Assembly (NCBI GenBank): GCA_000469685.2 | Contig: LS997562.1 | Location: forward strand, 30,603,928 to 30,667,927 | Source of the DNA: Haemonchus contortus | Taxonomy: Eukaryota > Nematoda > Chromadorea > Rhabditida > Trichostrongylidae | Direction of reading: 5' to 3' | DNA length: 64,000 bases | Shown: positions 48,956-63,424 of the stretch, in pieces | Layout: each line of letters starts with the position of its first letter | Position numbering within the stretch: the first letter of the stretch is position 1 | Made by a program: the position numbers and the translations under genes | The notes under the pieces: model-generated | Seen by the model: only the letters and a program-made list of their open reading frames with translations | Database searches by the model: none | Told to the model about the DNA's origin: nothing

Positions 48956-49266
48956 CAATCGACAACCTCTACATGCCACCTTTACCAGAGGTGATTTAAA
49001 GTGTCTTACTCAGGTATGGGAGGAGATTCTACTCATAACTTGTATCAATCGCACATAGGGCAACTTTATTCAAGTACTCGTAGACAATCGACTGACGACT
49101 AGAACACCAAACCTATCACAGCTACATAAAGTTCAAATTCACCAACAGAGAACGGGATTTGAACTTCCCTCTATGTTTTTCTGGTACAATACAATAATAC
49201 TAGGTGTATGGAGCGTCGTCTAGAAGGAACACTACTAATATAAGAAAATCACTAAAATCTACTGAG
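48956..49266. repeat. ~300-bp direct repeat, copy next to acyltransferase 5' end
   Basis: It matches 47673-47971 in the same orientation. It carries a 13-bp insertion (around ACCAGAGGTGATT) relative to the other copy. It lies just upstream of the acceptor-like site of the acyltransferase. Confidence 0.85.
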
Positions 49267-49408
49267 ATTGGGCTAAAATTAAGAACCGGTACGCGGTACC
49301 AAATGTGGCAGCTACCTGTGACCGTAACGATGCTTACGTACTAGTAAACACTGAGAACAATTCTGCATATAAATGCCATTAATGTTACTCTCATTAAAGG
49401 GTTTTCGC

Positions 49409-53124
<3,716 letters not shown>

Positions 53125-53126
53125 TC

Positions 53127-54714
53127 CTGATGAAAAGCTTATCGTATCGTATGTTCGCGATGGCGGTCTCGCCACAATATCACGCGAAATGCCACCAAAC
53201 GGTAGAAAAATCACGATGAACCTATTCGAATTCAACTCAGATATCATTTATAAGATGTTTAGATGTTTACAAGTAGATACAGAACTTATGAGACAAATAG
53301 AATCGAGAAAAAGTGAAAGAATGATTCCGGTAACAACTGGTGTATAAGAAATTGGAGCTGAACAGTCGCGATTGAAGCTAAAAAATTTCGATAAAAATTA
53401 GCTGGAGGGGAGCCAAATAGGAGCCCACGAGGAAGAAATACGGCTGACTGCCTATTCCAAAAGGTGAGCCGCCTATTCCACGAGAAGTTCCGGCTTTATA
53501 GCTACTTGTGAAAAGGTATTCATCCCGCTTACATCAACCCGGCAGAGGTTTTGAAAAATATGGCTTAATAAAGACTTAATACTGTCTACAGCTTTCAGAA
53601 AACTCCAAACTTATGATAGCTACACGTTCCAAAAGAATGAAAACGATCCCATGGAAGATGGACGTTACCGCCACAATAAAAGCTATGTTGATGAGCATCC
53701 CATGTTCTGTTGAGAAAGTTGATCATTTCGACGAGTACAGCCGCCATTGGAGAAGCGGGCATCTGGAAAACAAAGTCGAAGTGAAAATCGAAGGAATACA
53801 CCGAAGTGCTTGGGGGAGCAGAGGAAGAGAGGCGTACGAACGGCACACGAAGTCGCCACACGATTGATCGCACTCTCTCGTGGGAAGGAATGAACGCCCA
53901 ATTCCCGCCTGTCTGCTGCATGCGTGCGTTGCGATGGTTGTGGTTTTTTCGCAGAATCGACTCTACTCCAACAAAAAGTAGCTGGCCCGCATCTGAACAA
54001 ATGTCTTGGGAAATGAATTAGCATGGTATGCTGATTCATCTTGACAATTTGGGAAGTTTCCGATTTCGTTGTCTATTGCATGGGCTCGGCTTTTAATCGT
54101 CCCTTCTTAGTGCACGTTAAACAGTTGTCCCAGGAACCCAATATTACGACACAAAAGTGGAATGTCAGTACTCGGTGAGTGTTGCCAGTCAGCGATTGCT
54201 TTCACTAAGAACACCTTCGAGTTATTAATGAACTCAGACAATGGAAGCATTTTTTCTTAAACAGTTGCACAGAGATAGATGTAGCATTGCAGTTGTTGAA
54301 GATGAGATTGGCTATCTCCACATTATGTGATGGGCCACGTGCGATGTGGATTTGGGGTCTGAGAGGAGTTCATTAAAAAGGTTTCTTACCATTTTGTTGG
54401 ATCCCCATATGATTTCATGCAATTAAGACTGAACCAGAAGCACAACAACGTGGATGCGGCATCTTTTCAAAGGAATGATAAGGCAATTACGGCAAAACCG
54501 GAATCTTTCACAATCGGAGTAGAGCGTTGAGCGTTGCCGCGCTCTGTGACGTTGGTCTTAGATCGATAATGCACGGGCCGGCGGTGAATAATTTCTTGGT
54601 TGGGCTTTTATTGGTTGTTTTTTCGCCTTTTTCATGTTTTCGTACATAGATTTGATATTGTTAACTTTGACTTCTGGTATATGGTAACGAAAGTATATCG
54701 TCATGGAAGGGGCG
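53127..54714. other. 5' flank of gpi-1, no further gene seen
   Basis: At 53595-54040 three overlapping open frames on both strands compete; none has a recognisable domain. The gpi-1 promoter should be in the first few hundred bases. Confidence 0.5.
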
Positions 54715-54915
54715 AATGTCGTTTGGAGCGATCCCTCCAATCGCGCCGCCCATTCGCAGTTCCACAATTCGACGTCTATTAGTAGCAGCATCATCAATCG
54801 GGCTTCTATCAGCTGGATGGACAGTGGATTGTCCTATCACCTGGAAGAGTTGTCCATTCCACAAAGCGCGTCGAATGGCGCGATGCGAGGGATCGCGCCA
54901 GACGATGACCTCCAT
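54715..54915. repeat. Degenerate inverted repeat
   Basis: GGAGCGATCCCTCCAATCG near 54732 matches, inverted, the GGCGCGATGCGAGGGATCGC stretch near 54877-54897. Long open frames on both strands result from this GC-rich sequence and are not supported as genes. Confidence 0.4.
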
Positions 54916-55181
54916 CATGGAAGAGCTCCACGCAGCTCTGTTTGATAAATAACATGCTCCAATGCAAGCACCTCCAGTGGCGGCGTGGACCTTAACACGG
55001 CCTCGACGCTCGACGCTCAACGCTCATCACTGTGCTCTTGTAGGGTATCTCGTTTGCCATAGTTTTCGTGTAGAAATACCACCACCCTGACTGCATCAAC
55101 ATCAGAAGGAGTCTTGCCTGCATATCGGCAAGAGTGGGGTCGAATTCGTGGGTGCCGTTTACCCATAGTGCATCGGAACTA

Positions 55182-56092
55182 TTAGATGTGTGCATTAATT
55201 TCCGCCGCCAAATTCCAGAGGCCGTTGCGCTAACCATGTTGGAGGTTTACCGGTGAAACCTGTCATGTTCTGTAAGGTAGGGTATTGGCTACCTACTTAA
55301 GGGCCGACAGGTCAGTTTTGCCCCAAAATCTCGTTGCACTCAGACTGATTGGTCATGGAACGTGATGAACCGTTTCCCGGGGGGGGGGGGGGGGCTTCCC
55401 CTGCTGTTTGATTTCAAGAAAACTGGTATGAAGCCCAACGGATTCTTCTATGGAAGGCAAGCTACATCTGAACGAACCTGCTGAGATAGTTTCTCTTCAC
55501 TCGAGAGCTTGCAACGAAAGCGGAATGTTTATTGCCAAAAAGTAATGCTGTGCGCGCATTTGGCGGTGGGATCAAAAGGGTGATGTGAACTGTGAACAAC
55601 TGAGCACAAACGAAACTGTTACTGCTGACCGTTATGAACACAAACTTGACAGTTTGTAGGATGCTGTCCCCTAAAAGCTCACCTTAATCTCAAGAAAATA
55701 TCATGAGGTGCTGTTCCACCACGAACATGCCGGACCCCATGTTGCGAAGAATGTCCGTTAAAAAAATTGCAGTTGTTGGATGGGATCAGCTTGTTCAGCC
55801 CGCATACTCTCCGGATCTTGCTCTTTCTGATTACCACCTATTCCGGTCCATGCAAGTCAGTTTGGCAGACATACGCTTCCGGAATGCCGAAGAAGTGCGA
55901 AAATGGGTGGATAATAGGATTGCCTCAAAAGATGAAGACTTTTTTAGAACCGGAGCCAACAAGATACCAGAAAGATGGCAAGATGTTATAGCCAAAGATT
56001 TGCAATACATTTGTTAATGTACATTTAGTTTTAATTTTGTAATAAGTATGTTTTTGCACGCGAAAAACGGCGGAAATTAATGCACACACCTA
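55182..56092 (+). mobile_element. Deleted mariner-family transposon
   Basis: The terminal inverted repeats TTAGATGTGTGCATTAATTT...CCGCCG and CGGCGGAAATTAATGCACAC...CTAA bound about 910 bp, flanked by TA on both sides (the mariner target). Only the 3' part of a transposase gene is recognisable. A G16 run lies at 55379-55394. Confidence 0.8.
55711..56017 (+). pseudogene. Mariner transposase C-terminal remnant
   Basis: QPAYSPDLALSDYHLFRSM contains the third Asp of the DD34D triad, and PERWQDVIAKD matches the family's tail. Upstream, in a different frame, FHHEHAGPHVAK corresponds to the HDNARPH motif with the second catalytic Asp replaced, so the gene is frameshifted and inactive. The N-terminal DNA-binding half is missing. 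Confidence 0.8.
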
Positions 56093-57327
56093 ATAATTAC
56101 AATTTTTCGCAGTATACGACCTTCGAGATCTTTCTTTCCTCTCGTTTTTTCTTCACATTGACTCGAAGCTGTTTCCTACGACCTGCCTGGGTGTTTTTTG
56201 GCTCATTAGGCCGCTCACGGCGTATCGCGCGACAACCTGCGCCGCCAAATGACCGCCTCCATAGCTGGCGCGGTAATTCACTTTCCGCAAGCTTAGGACA
56301 AGCGTTAACCTCTACTCAATATATGCAAAAGAATGAAGAAGTCGTGTTGCAAAACTGATAGTGAAAGGAAGTTTGTGTTTAGCGCGTACGCTCTCAGATA
56401 TCGCTTTCGCCGTTCTGAAAGTTTCTCAGCGACTGCTCATGTGGGTATGTCGAGGAGTAGAACCATCTCGTCGGACATCTTCATGATAGCGAGTGAACCG
56501 GAGAATTTGAAAGCCACCAGAAGACACCTCTTCACGAAGACTTTCAAAATAATGCGTAATCGGGCGAGGCAGTGCAGGCGATTAACAGCTAACGTCCGAA
56601 CTTGCGGTTATGCGATGCAGAGAAGCGATGGAGTATGGACGAAGAAGAGAAGTGCAGCAGTTCTAGCCGAAGTCGCTGAGACTGGTAAGAGCATTTGCAC
56701 TGTCTGCCGCTTTGCCATTCACAGTAAGATGATGTTTGCCTTCTCATTCTGATGGCTCATAGGCTACATCATTACGTAAGGTTGGAAGGAAAGTCCTGCG
56801 ACAAAAAATTTGAAGCGTCAACAACTTGTACCAACAGTGTGAATACTGAGTGATAAACTGCAAGAGTGATAAACTTGAAGGACATTCCTGTAGGAATCAA
56901 CACATGAGTAAATAAGGGCACGCGTGTGGGCTTTAGCAGCATCGCGGTCAATAAATGGACAACACGCGATTCGTACAATCACCCTCTGCTAACCACGCCA
57001 AGGGAAAAACGCGGATGTAGCGGCTCAAGTTATCAGCAACTTATTCAGTGCTGGCACTGCTCACCGAGCAATGGTGAACAATCGTTTGGATCGCTTCACT
57101 GGAGGAGATACTAGCCTTCGAAGTCGCGCAGTCCCTTATTGTGTGTATGTGTTAAAATGGAGGTTGAAGGGATCCACCCATTATGAGTTTCTAAACGCAG
57201 ACCGGACGGACACAGCTATCGGTCACCCCTATGAACCCGGAAATTTGGCCAACAGGGTTAAAGAAGGACGATCAAAACCGTAAATCAGGTCCCCAAGGAG
57301 GGTCAACGCACGTCGAAATTTCACTTT
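56093..57327. other. Between mariner and foldback element
   Basis: A 139-codon frame at 56333-56752 starts with Cys/Arg/Ser-rich sequence and has no recognisable domain; it could be a repeat remnant. Nothing else is supported. Confidence 0.45.
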
Positions 57328-57939
57328 GGCATCTTTCATAGTCCACGACCGGTCGCGCGACCGATCGCGCGATCGATCGCGCGACCGGTCGCTAGCGACT
57401 GGCGACCAGTCGCGCGATCAGTCGCGCGATCGATCGCGCGATCGGTCGCGCGACCGGTCGCGCGACTGGTCGCGGACCCATCTCACGAGCGACCGGCGAC
57501 CGGTCGCGCGATCGGTCGCGCGACCGATCGCGCGATCGATCGCGCGACTGATCGCCAGTCGCTAGCGACTGGTCGCTCGACTGGTCACTTGACTGATCGC
57601 GCGGGACCGTCCACGGCGGCACCCATAACTAGCGCGGCCTCCTCGACCGATCGAGCGACCAGTGGCGCGATCAGTCAAGTGACCAGTCGAGCGACCAGTC
57701 GCTAGCGACTGGCGACCAGTCGCGCGATCGGTCGCGCGATCGATCGCGCGACCGGTCGCGCGACCGGTCGCCGGTCGCTCGTGAGATGGGTCCGCGACCA
57801 GTCGCGCGACCGGTCGCGCGACCGATCGCGCGATCGATCGCGCGACTGATCGCGCGACTGGTCGCCAGTCGCTAGCGACCGGTCGCGCGATCGATCGCGC
57901 GACTGGTCGCGCGACCGGTCGTGGACTATGAAAGATGCC
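57328..57939. mobile_element. Foldback element 1: palindromic satellite arms
   Basis: The termini GGCATCTTTCATAGTCC (57328) and its inverted complement (ending 57939) are perfect, and TTT flanks both sides as a 3-bp target duplication. The interior consists of tandem 6-12 bp units such as GGTCGCGCGACC and GATCGCGCGATC, each palindromic itself, arranged as a larger inverted repeat around a ~45-bp unique centre (near 57605-57650). Open frames encoding Ser-Arg-Asp repeats on both strands are a by-product. The element shares its ends with 63120-63424. Confidence 0.85.
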
Positions 57940-58399
57940 TTTGAACACGCGTCAGAAGTTCTACGATTCCAATTGGTTACAGGTTATTCATCAGTCGTAC
58001 TCCCTTAGTGTTGCCTCTTTCACCTACCATGCGCTCCACTTTCTTGAGCATCCCGTTGTGAAAAAAATTCGTAACTTAATGTGATCTGAAAACGGCAGTC
58101 AATTACTTCTTTAAGTCACAACTTCCTCACTCCTGGATGAAAGGCATCAGTGATTTATTCAAAGGATGATAGAAGGCTGCTGACCCCTTTGGTAAGTATA
58201 TTTTCGAAAATTGATCGGCCTTGAAAACTTCAAAAATGATTTGAAGAAGACCTTCAGTGTGTCGCAGGACTTTCCTTCCAACCTAATATTATAGGCTATC
58301 ACTTGCGACTTTTACTCTAATCTCTTTAACATCCACGGCAAGCTGGAAATGTCGCTCCTTAAATTCTCCCGAAGTTCCACACACCATGCATCGATGAAG
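57940..58399. other. Short interval, no gene seen
   Basis: AT-rich sequence between the foldback element and an RTE-like fragment; possibly further degraded RTE sequence. Confidence 0.4.
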
Positions 58400-58925
58400 A
58401 ATTGTACACCACCAGGTCTTGATAGGATTAAACTGGAACATCTAAAAACCTTCCTCTCGTTATTGCATAGACTTTGGTGTGAGTAGTGCGTAGTATCTGT
58501 CTGAATGCAAAATACCAATGTCTGTAAGACTGGAACCTGTGTTGCTGCATAAGAATAGAGACCTAGATGATATTTCGATATTGGCAACTGTGGCCCGATC
58601 TGCGTGCAGCTGTACTCTAAACTCTTCATAAGGACCATACTCAATAGGCATGTTAGAATACTGGATAAAGGACGGCCAGCGAGCAAGCAAGATGCCGTGC
58701 GAACAATCTTATCTACACTGAACTGAAAGAAGTGTCGCATGAGTACATGATGCCGTTATGCTTTAAACTAATTTGCAAAAGGCCTTTGATACGATCAAAA
58801 CAAAAGCGGTTATCTAAGTTGATTTGGGTATTCAATACCTGAGCATACTTCGTGAGCTCTACAGCAACTTGAGAATCAGGATCTCGCATCTTCACAAGGA
58901 AGTCATCATTTAGTAACGACAGAAC
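58400..58925 (+). pseudogene. RTE-type non-LTR retrotransposon RT fragment
   Basis: On the plus strand PPGLDRIKLEHLKTFLS (near 58408-58460) matches the RTE K-x-PGPD-x-I-x-x-EHLK motif. QKAFDTIKTKAV (near 58773) and ILRELYSNLRIRI (near 58848) match RT motif A and the following segment. Stops and frame changes separate these blocks. There is no intact reading frame. Confidence 0.65.
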
Positions 58926-58973
58926 TTTGACAGGTGACACTATCTCGTCCAAATTTTTCAGTGCCGCCCTTAC

Positions 58974-59230
58974 AGGCACAGTTCACGATGAAAATAGTTT
59001 CTGAGTCCTCCCTCTAGGAATACTCAGTGGACCCCGAGCGTGACAGGAAGAACGCTATCGGGTCCAAAAACCCAACACCTAGGGCATAGCGAGAGCTCTA
59101 TTAACGGATCACCCGGATGTTACGGCCCATCGACGGATGATGTGCCAGACGACTGTCAAGGCGATCGAAATGCAATATTCATGCCAGGACCCACACATTC
59201 AGCACGCAATCAGCTGATCGCCGAGTAGGG
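58974..59230. repeat. MITE copy E (truncated or divergent)
   Basis: Starts CAGGCACAGTTCACGATG followed by AAAATAGTTTC, the left end of the AAGGCACAG family. The right end is not found, so the boundary at 59230 is approximate. Confidence 0.5.
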
Positions 59231-59546
59231 AAGCGATGTTGCTATTGTTTTCTAATATTATTCTCTTTACTGTTATTCTTTTGGCTGCTGCGATCTCTGA
59301 GGAATTTTCTACCTCAGGGGTCTGGAAAAAGTGGTTGTTTTGCTGTTACTAGCATTTTTGTGAACTCATGCCTGTGAGTGAATAAATTTTAAAGGACATT
59401 TTTGCTTACTGTTGTCAGCTATTCGCACTAGTCACACGTATGCAATGATGCACATTTACAGCTCGTCCAGCACCCCTTCTCCTTCATTTCACTGGTCTCC
59501 TTCTCTTCCAGCCCCCTTTTAACCATCAGTTAGATAGCTGACATAC

Positions 59547-59834
59547 GAGTGCGCTTCGTTCCGCGCGTTCGTCGAAACTAGGTCAGGTCGCAACCGTTGC
59601 ACGCCGGGCGTCAGCCCGCAATTTTTGACAGGCGTCGCAGTTGTCAGCGGGGCCTACGGTTGGTGCTTGGTCCATGGCAGCTTAAAGAAAAGATGACAGG
59701 TACCAATGGAGATCATTCGCTCCACTGGCACTGAGTGGTACCGTAAGGTCATCTCGAGATCGCAGTGAGCTGCGCCGCACGCGAAGTGGGCGGGGTGACT
59801 TAGTTTCGGCGGACGCGCGGAACGGACGTTTCCC
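59547..59834. mobile_element. MITE with 9-bp target duplication (Mutator-like)
   Basis: CTGACATAC occurs at 59538-59546 and 59835-59843 as a perfect 9-bp direct repeat. Inside, CGTTCCGCGCGTTCGTCGAA and its inverted partner (ending GCGCGGAACG) form ~29-bp terminal repeats with about three mismatches; the outermost 10 bp are poorly matched. No coding sequence. Confidence 0.7.
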
Positions 59835-59843
59835 CTGACATAC

Positions 59844-60579
59844 ACATCAGTTTCCTTTGCAGACTATGGTGATTTCTCAACGAATGCACAGCAAAAAGGA
59901 GTTTTTCAAATGATTGAACTTCACGCACAGTACACCTCCTTTCACAGAACTGGTTTCACTCCAGCCTTTTCACTCAATCTATGACATTGTCAGTCAATCA
60001 CAATGTGCACGCTGATAACAAACGCCTAAACGAAAGTGGTTATGGTTGCGAGCAATGAACTCAATGTCAGAAAATTTAAAGGGAACTATGTCAATCACGG
60101 CGAATACGTAAACTTTAGCTTCAAGACTCGGGGAAAGATGGATTCGACTTATGAAAACAGCTACGATTTATCTTATGAGAGGCTTTTCATAGGAGAATCT
60201 ACGTATCCGCAACGAGTTTGGGAATAATCTGGGCTTCAATGGAATTTGAATTCGGTTTGTCCCTGTTTGAACCCGCTTTCGAACGTCACACTACCTAGAA
60301 TCAGGATTCAGCTGCATTTTTCATGCAAGATTCTACTTTCTATGCCATGAGCAGAAGCTGGAAGCTCTAGAAGAGCCGGCAAGATGTTCCCTACTGAAAC
60401 CCCTTTAATTCTTTCGCTAGTGTATGAGCAGCTTGCATTATTCAACCATCGAATTGTAGTCAATGCGAAAAAATCATAATTCAGACATTTAGACAGAAAG
60501 GCAGCAATTCCGAAACTCGGAAAATATACTTCTTCTCGCCAACATTTGAGACGAAACGCGCCATGAAGGTATACTGTTA
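59844..60579. other. Intergenic, no gene seen
   Basis: Short open frames only. Confidence 0.5.
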
Positions 60580-61058
60580 AAGGTGCAGTTCATGATAAGG
60601 ATGGCTTTTGATAGTCCTCATCAGGATGAACCTGTGACCACCGCCAATAGCATAAGAAGCGCCGTCGGATCGAACACGGCTAGATAGCGCGTAGTAAGAG
60701 CCCCGAAATCGGCTTAGGCAACGCATAGACCCAAGACCGAAGAATTCTCGCGGCGTTGTAGAGGCTGTGGAGGTTGCGCCATTCACACCGAGACGCGCAC
60801 ACGTTGTACACAGCCAGCTTACCATAGCCATCTGTAAGCAATGGCTTACACATTTGGACGGATCGTTTAAATACCCCCTCCACGCAATTCTGTCGTGACA
60901 TTCTCGTCCACGCCCAACCCCTGGTTCCACTCCTTTTTTGAGGCCTTATGGTTCTCTGAATAGCCGATTTCCTCGTTTTCGTACCACTTTTGCACTCTCA
61001 TGAATTACTAGATACTCCAAAATTGTCAAAAACCAAAAGACTATGAACCATGCTTTCA
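60580..61058. repeat. MITE copy B, AAGGCACAG family
   Basis: The left end is AAGGTGCAGTTCATGATAAGG and the degenerate right end is CTATGAACCATGCTTT. The interior shares the ACGTTGTACACAGCCAGCTTA region and the AGATACTCCAAAA end block with the intronic copy at 2.8 kb. Confidence 0.65.
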
Positions 61059-63116
61059 ATAGACAGCTGTTAAGTGACGAATAAGTTTACGAGATAATGG
61101 AAGCAAGTGATAAAAAACGCTCTGGAGGAAGAGGAACAGCAAGGTTTAGGAACTGTAGGAATTTCAAAGCAACCAGTATTTGAGACAATATCATCAGCTG
61201 CCTACGACGCCATCTAACCAGAATATTACTGCACGTTGGGGAGCAATCAAAAGAGTCTATCGAGTCAATATTTACATTGATCTTATCAAAAGCCACGCCC
61301 ACCTAAAACATGGTACATATTCATTCCCTTCAGTTCAACCATTAACTCGCAACGACAGCAAAAAATCGTTAAGTTGCCGGCCCTGATAGGATCAGATCCT
61401 CACAATAGGGGCCCGCATCGGTTCCAACAAGTTATCGGGATTCAATTGAATATGATACAATGTCTGATTTAGTTATAGTAATCAACCTATTGTTTGACTG
61501 AGGCTTCTCTTCAGGCGACGAGAAAGTACAAGAGAAGCGGCCGGAGTTTCGCCTCCATGAAGCGAAGATGTCATCTTTTGTCGCTACCATATTGCATGTC
61601 TAACTCTTGCACCTTCAGCTTCCACGTAAGAGCCTGACTATCCTCGCGATGGCATACCATATTCGAACTGAAGAAAACAAACATTCCTGTGAAGCTGTGG
61701 GGGTGCCACCAAAGCAACCGTAAATAGAACCGTTGAAGAAATGTCTGTCAAATCTCGGAAAGCAAAGTTGGCAACCAAGAACGTGAACGCGAGATAGCGG
61801 TCTGTTCTCGAGGTGCACTTTCGTTTATATCGAGAGAGTGCACCGACAGTCAACTAGTGATTAACTGTAGACACTGTCCACAATATCAAGAGGGGCACCA
61901 TCGAACTGAAGGAGACCCCAAGGCACCGGTTGCACGCCTTTTAGCTGTTTACAACGTTGCAATGTACCTCATACCTGCTATGGGAAACTATTGGGGGAGA
62001 GCATGAAGCGTGGGGGGTGGGGGGGAGGGGATAGTGGATGTTTTCGTTAATGCTCATTTTGCCATCAACGTCAACCCCTTACAATACCTATTCGATAGAC
62101 CCTTCGCTGTTGAAATTATTCTAATCATCCCACTTCTGATGATTTTTTTTTGCTCTCGCTCAATCCTTATCTATGACGAGGATGAGCTGCGAGAATTTAC
62201 CTGGAACTGGCTCAGGAGAACGGGCAAGATATGTCGGCAAGGCCTGTCGATGGGAGAAATCACCACGACAAACTCGAGGGGTTTTGTCGGATGCCTGTGT
62301 TGCTCCTGGAATCCCATCCTTGCTCCTGCTATCGGGCCTTCGATTTAAAATCAGAAAGTGAAAGCCCAAAAATCTGTGCTATCCAACCAGGTCATCCTAA
62401 GCTGCTGTGAGTTGCAGCACAAGTGATGAGAAACCATCATGCAAGCAGGCTGGGTTATGAAGATCTTCTGGAAAGGTATCACGATATCATACGGATCACA
62501 TCCACGCAGTCACTAGGCCACTGAGTTGTGGCCAGAGTAAAAGATTTCGCACTCATTTATTTGAGGAAGATCTCTGTCTCTCTCGAAGCCGAAACGATTA
62601 TCGGAACCCTGGCAAAAAAGTGCTCTTGTTTGCAATCAACCAGAGTATCATCATTTTACAAACAAGTCATTATGGACGTGAAATGAAAGGTTCTCTTGGC
62701 CGAATGAATTGAGCTCAAGTTGGAAACATTGGCATTCCGTACTGATTTTCTTGCAGAAATGTTATTCCCTCTTCCCCATCAGTAGGATGTCCTCACCCTT
62801 CAAAAGCCTATGTCCTCACATAGGCTTTTGAAGGGTAAATTGAGCTCAGAGTGAAAATCTTGATAATTCAAATTGGTTTGAGTGAATACGGCTTTGTTAT
62901 ACAGCAGTACTGCTCCAACTTCCTTACCAGCACATTCATATCTTAAAGGTTTCTGGATGGCTACCCAAGAAGGGGAACGATTTTCTTAGTCACAAGTGTA
63001 TCGATACGTAGACGTATTTATTAGTGCTGGGAAGGATTCACTCGCGAGTCAATGCGACCGTTCTTTTACCTTTGTCTTTCATATGTTGGATAACACCAGT
63101 ACTGAAAATCGCATAC
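61059..63116. other. Intergenic, no gene seen
   Basis: Short open frames on both strands without domains. A G-rich patch is present near 62010-62030. Confidence 0.5.
62795..62836. repeat. Perfect short hairpin
   Basis: ACCCTTCAAAAGCCTATG (62795-62812) and its exact inverted complement (62819-62836) are separated by a 6-nt loop, TCCTCA. It is not followed by a T run in either direction. Confidence 0.8.
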
Positions 63117-63119
63117 AAT

Positions 63120-63424
63120 GGCTGCTTTCATAGTCCGCAGGCAGGCGCGCAGGCAGGCGCGCAGGCAGGCGCGCAGGCAGTGCTAGGGGGGAGGAGGGAG
63201 GCAGACAGTGTAGGGCAAGCAGTCCACGCCCCTTCGAGGGGTTGAAAACAAACAACCTTCGAAGGGGCGTGGACTGTTTGCCTTACACTGTCTGCCTCCC
63301 TCCTCCCCCCTAGCACTGCCTGCGCGTCTGCCTGCGCGCCTGCCTGCGCGCGCGCCAGCGCGCCTGCCTGCGCGCCTGCCTGCGCGCGCGCCAGCGCGCC
63401 TGCCTGCGGACTATGAAAGCAGCC
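63120..63424. mobile_element. Foldback element 2: same termini, different satellite
   Basis: The ends GGCTGCTTTCATAGTCC and its inverted complement are flanked by AAT on both sides. The outer arms are tandem GCAGGCAGGCGC-type units; the inner arms are unique (GCTAGGGGGGAGGAGGGAGG and AGTCCACGCCCCTTCGA) and meet at a loop AAAACAAACAACC. The right arm has more satellite units than the left (about 160 versus 130 bp). No coding capacity. Confidence 0.85.

Noticed and set aside
48929..48979. Upstream in-frame ATG for the acyltransferase (adds 17 residues)
   Set aside because: It lies upstream of an acceptor-like TATTTTCAG and its codons fall in the duplicated upstream block, so the ATG at 48928 is preferred.
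53595..54039. Three overlapping frames of 84-118 codons
   Set aside because: Competing frames on both strands, low similarity to anything known, no splice signals supporting any.
56333..56752. 139-codon frame, the longest unexplained one in the right-hand repeat zone
   Set aside because: No family recognised; Arg/Ser/Cys-rich start suggests non-coding repeat. Transcript evidence would be needed.
57326..57948. Open frames encoding long Ser-Arg-Asp repeats on both strands
   Set aside because: They exist because the GATCGCGC-type satellite has no stops in several frames. The same appears on both strands and no start, splice or family context supports an SR-type protein.
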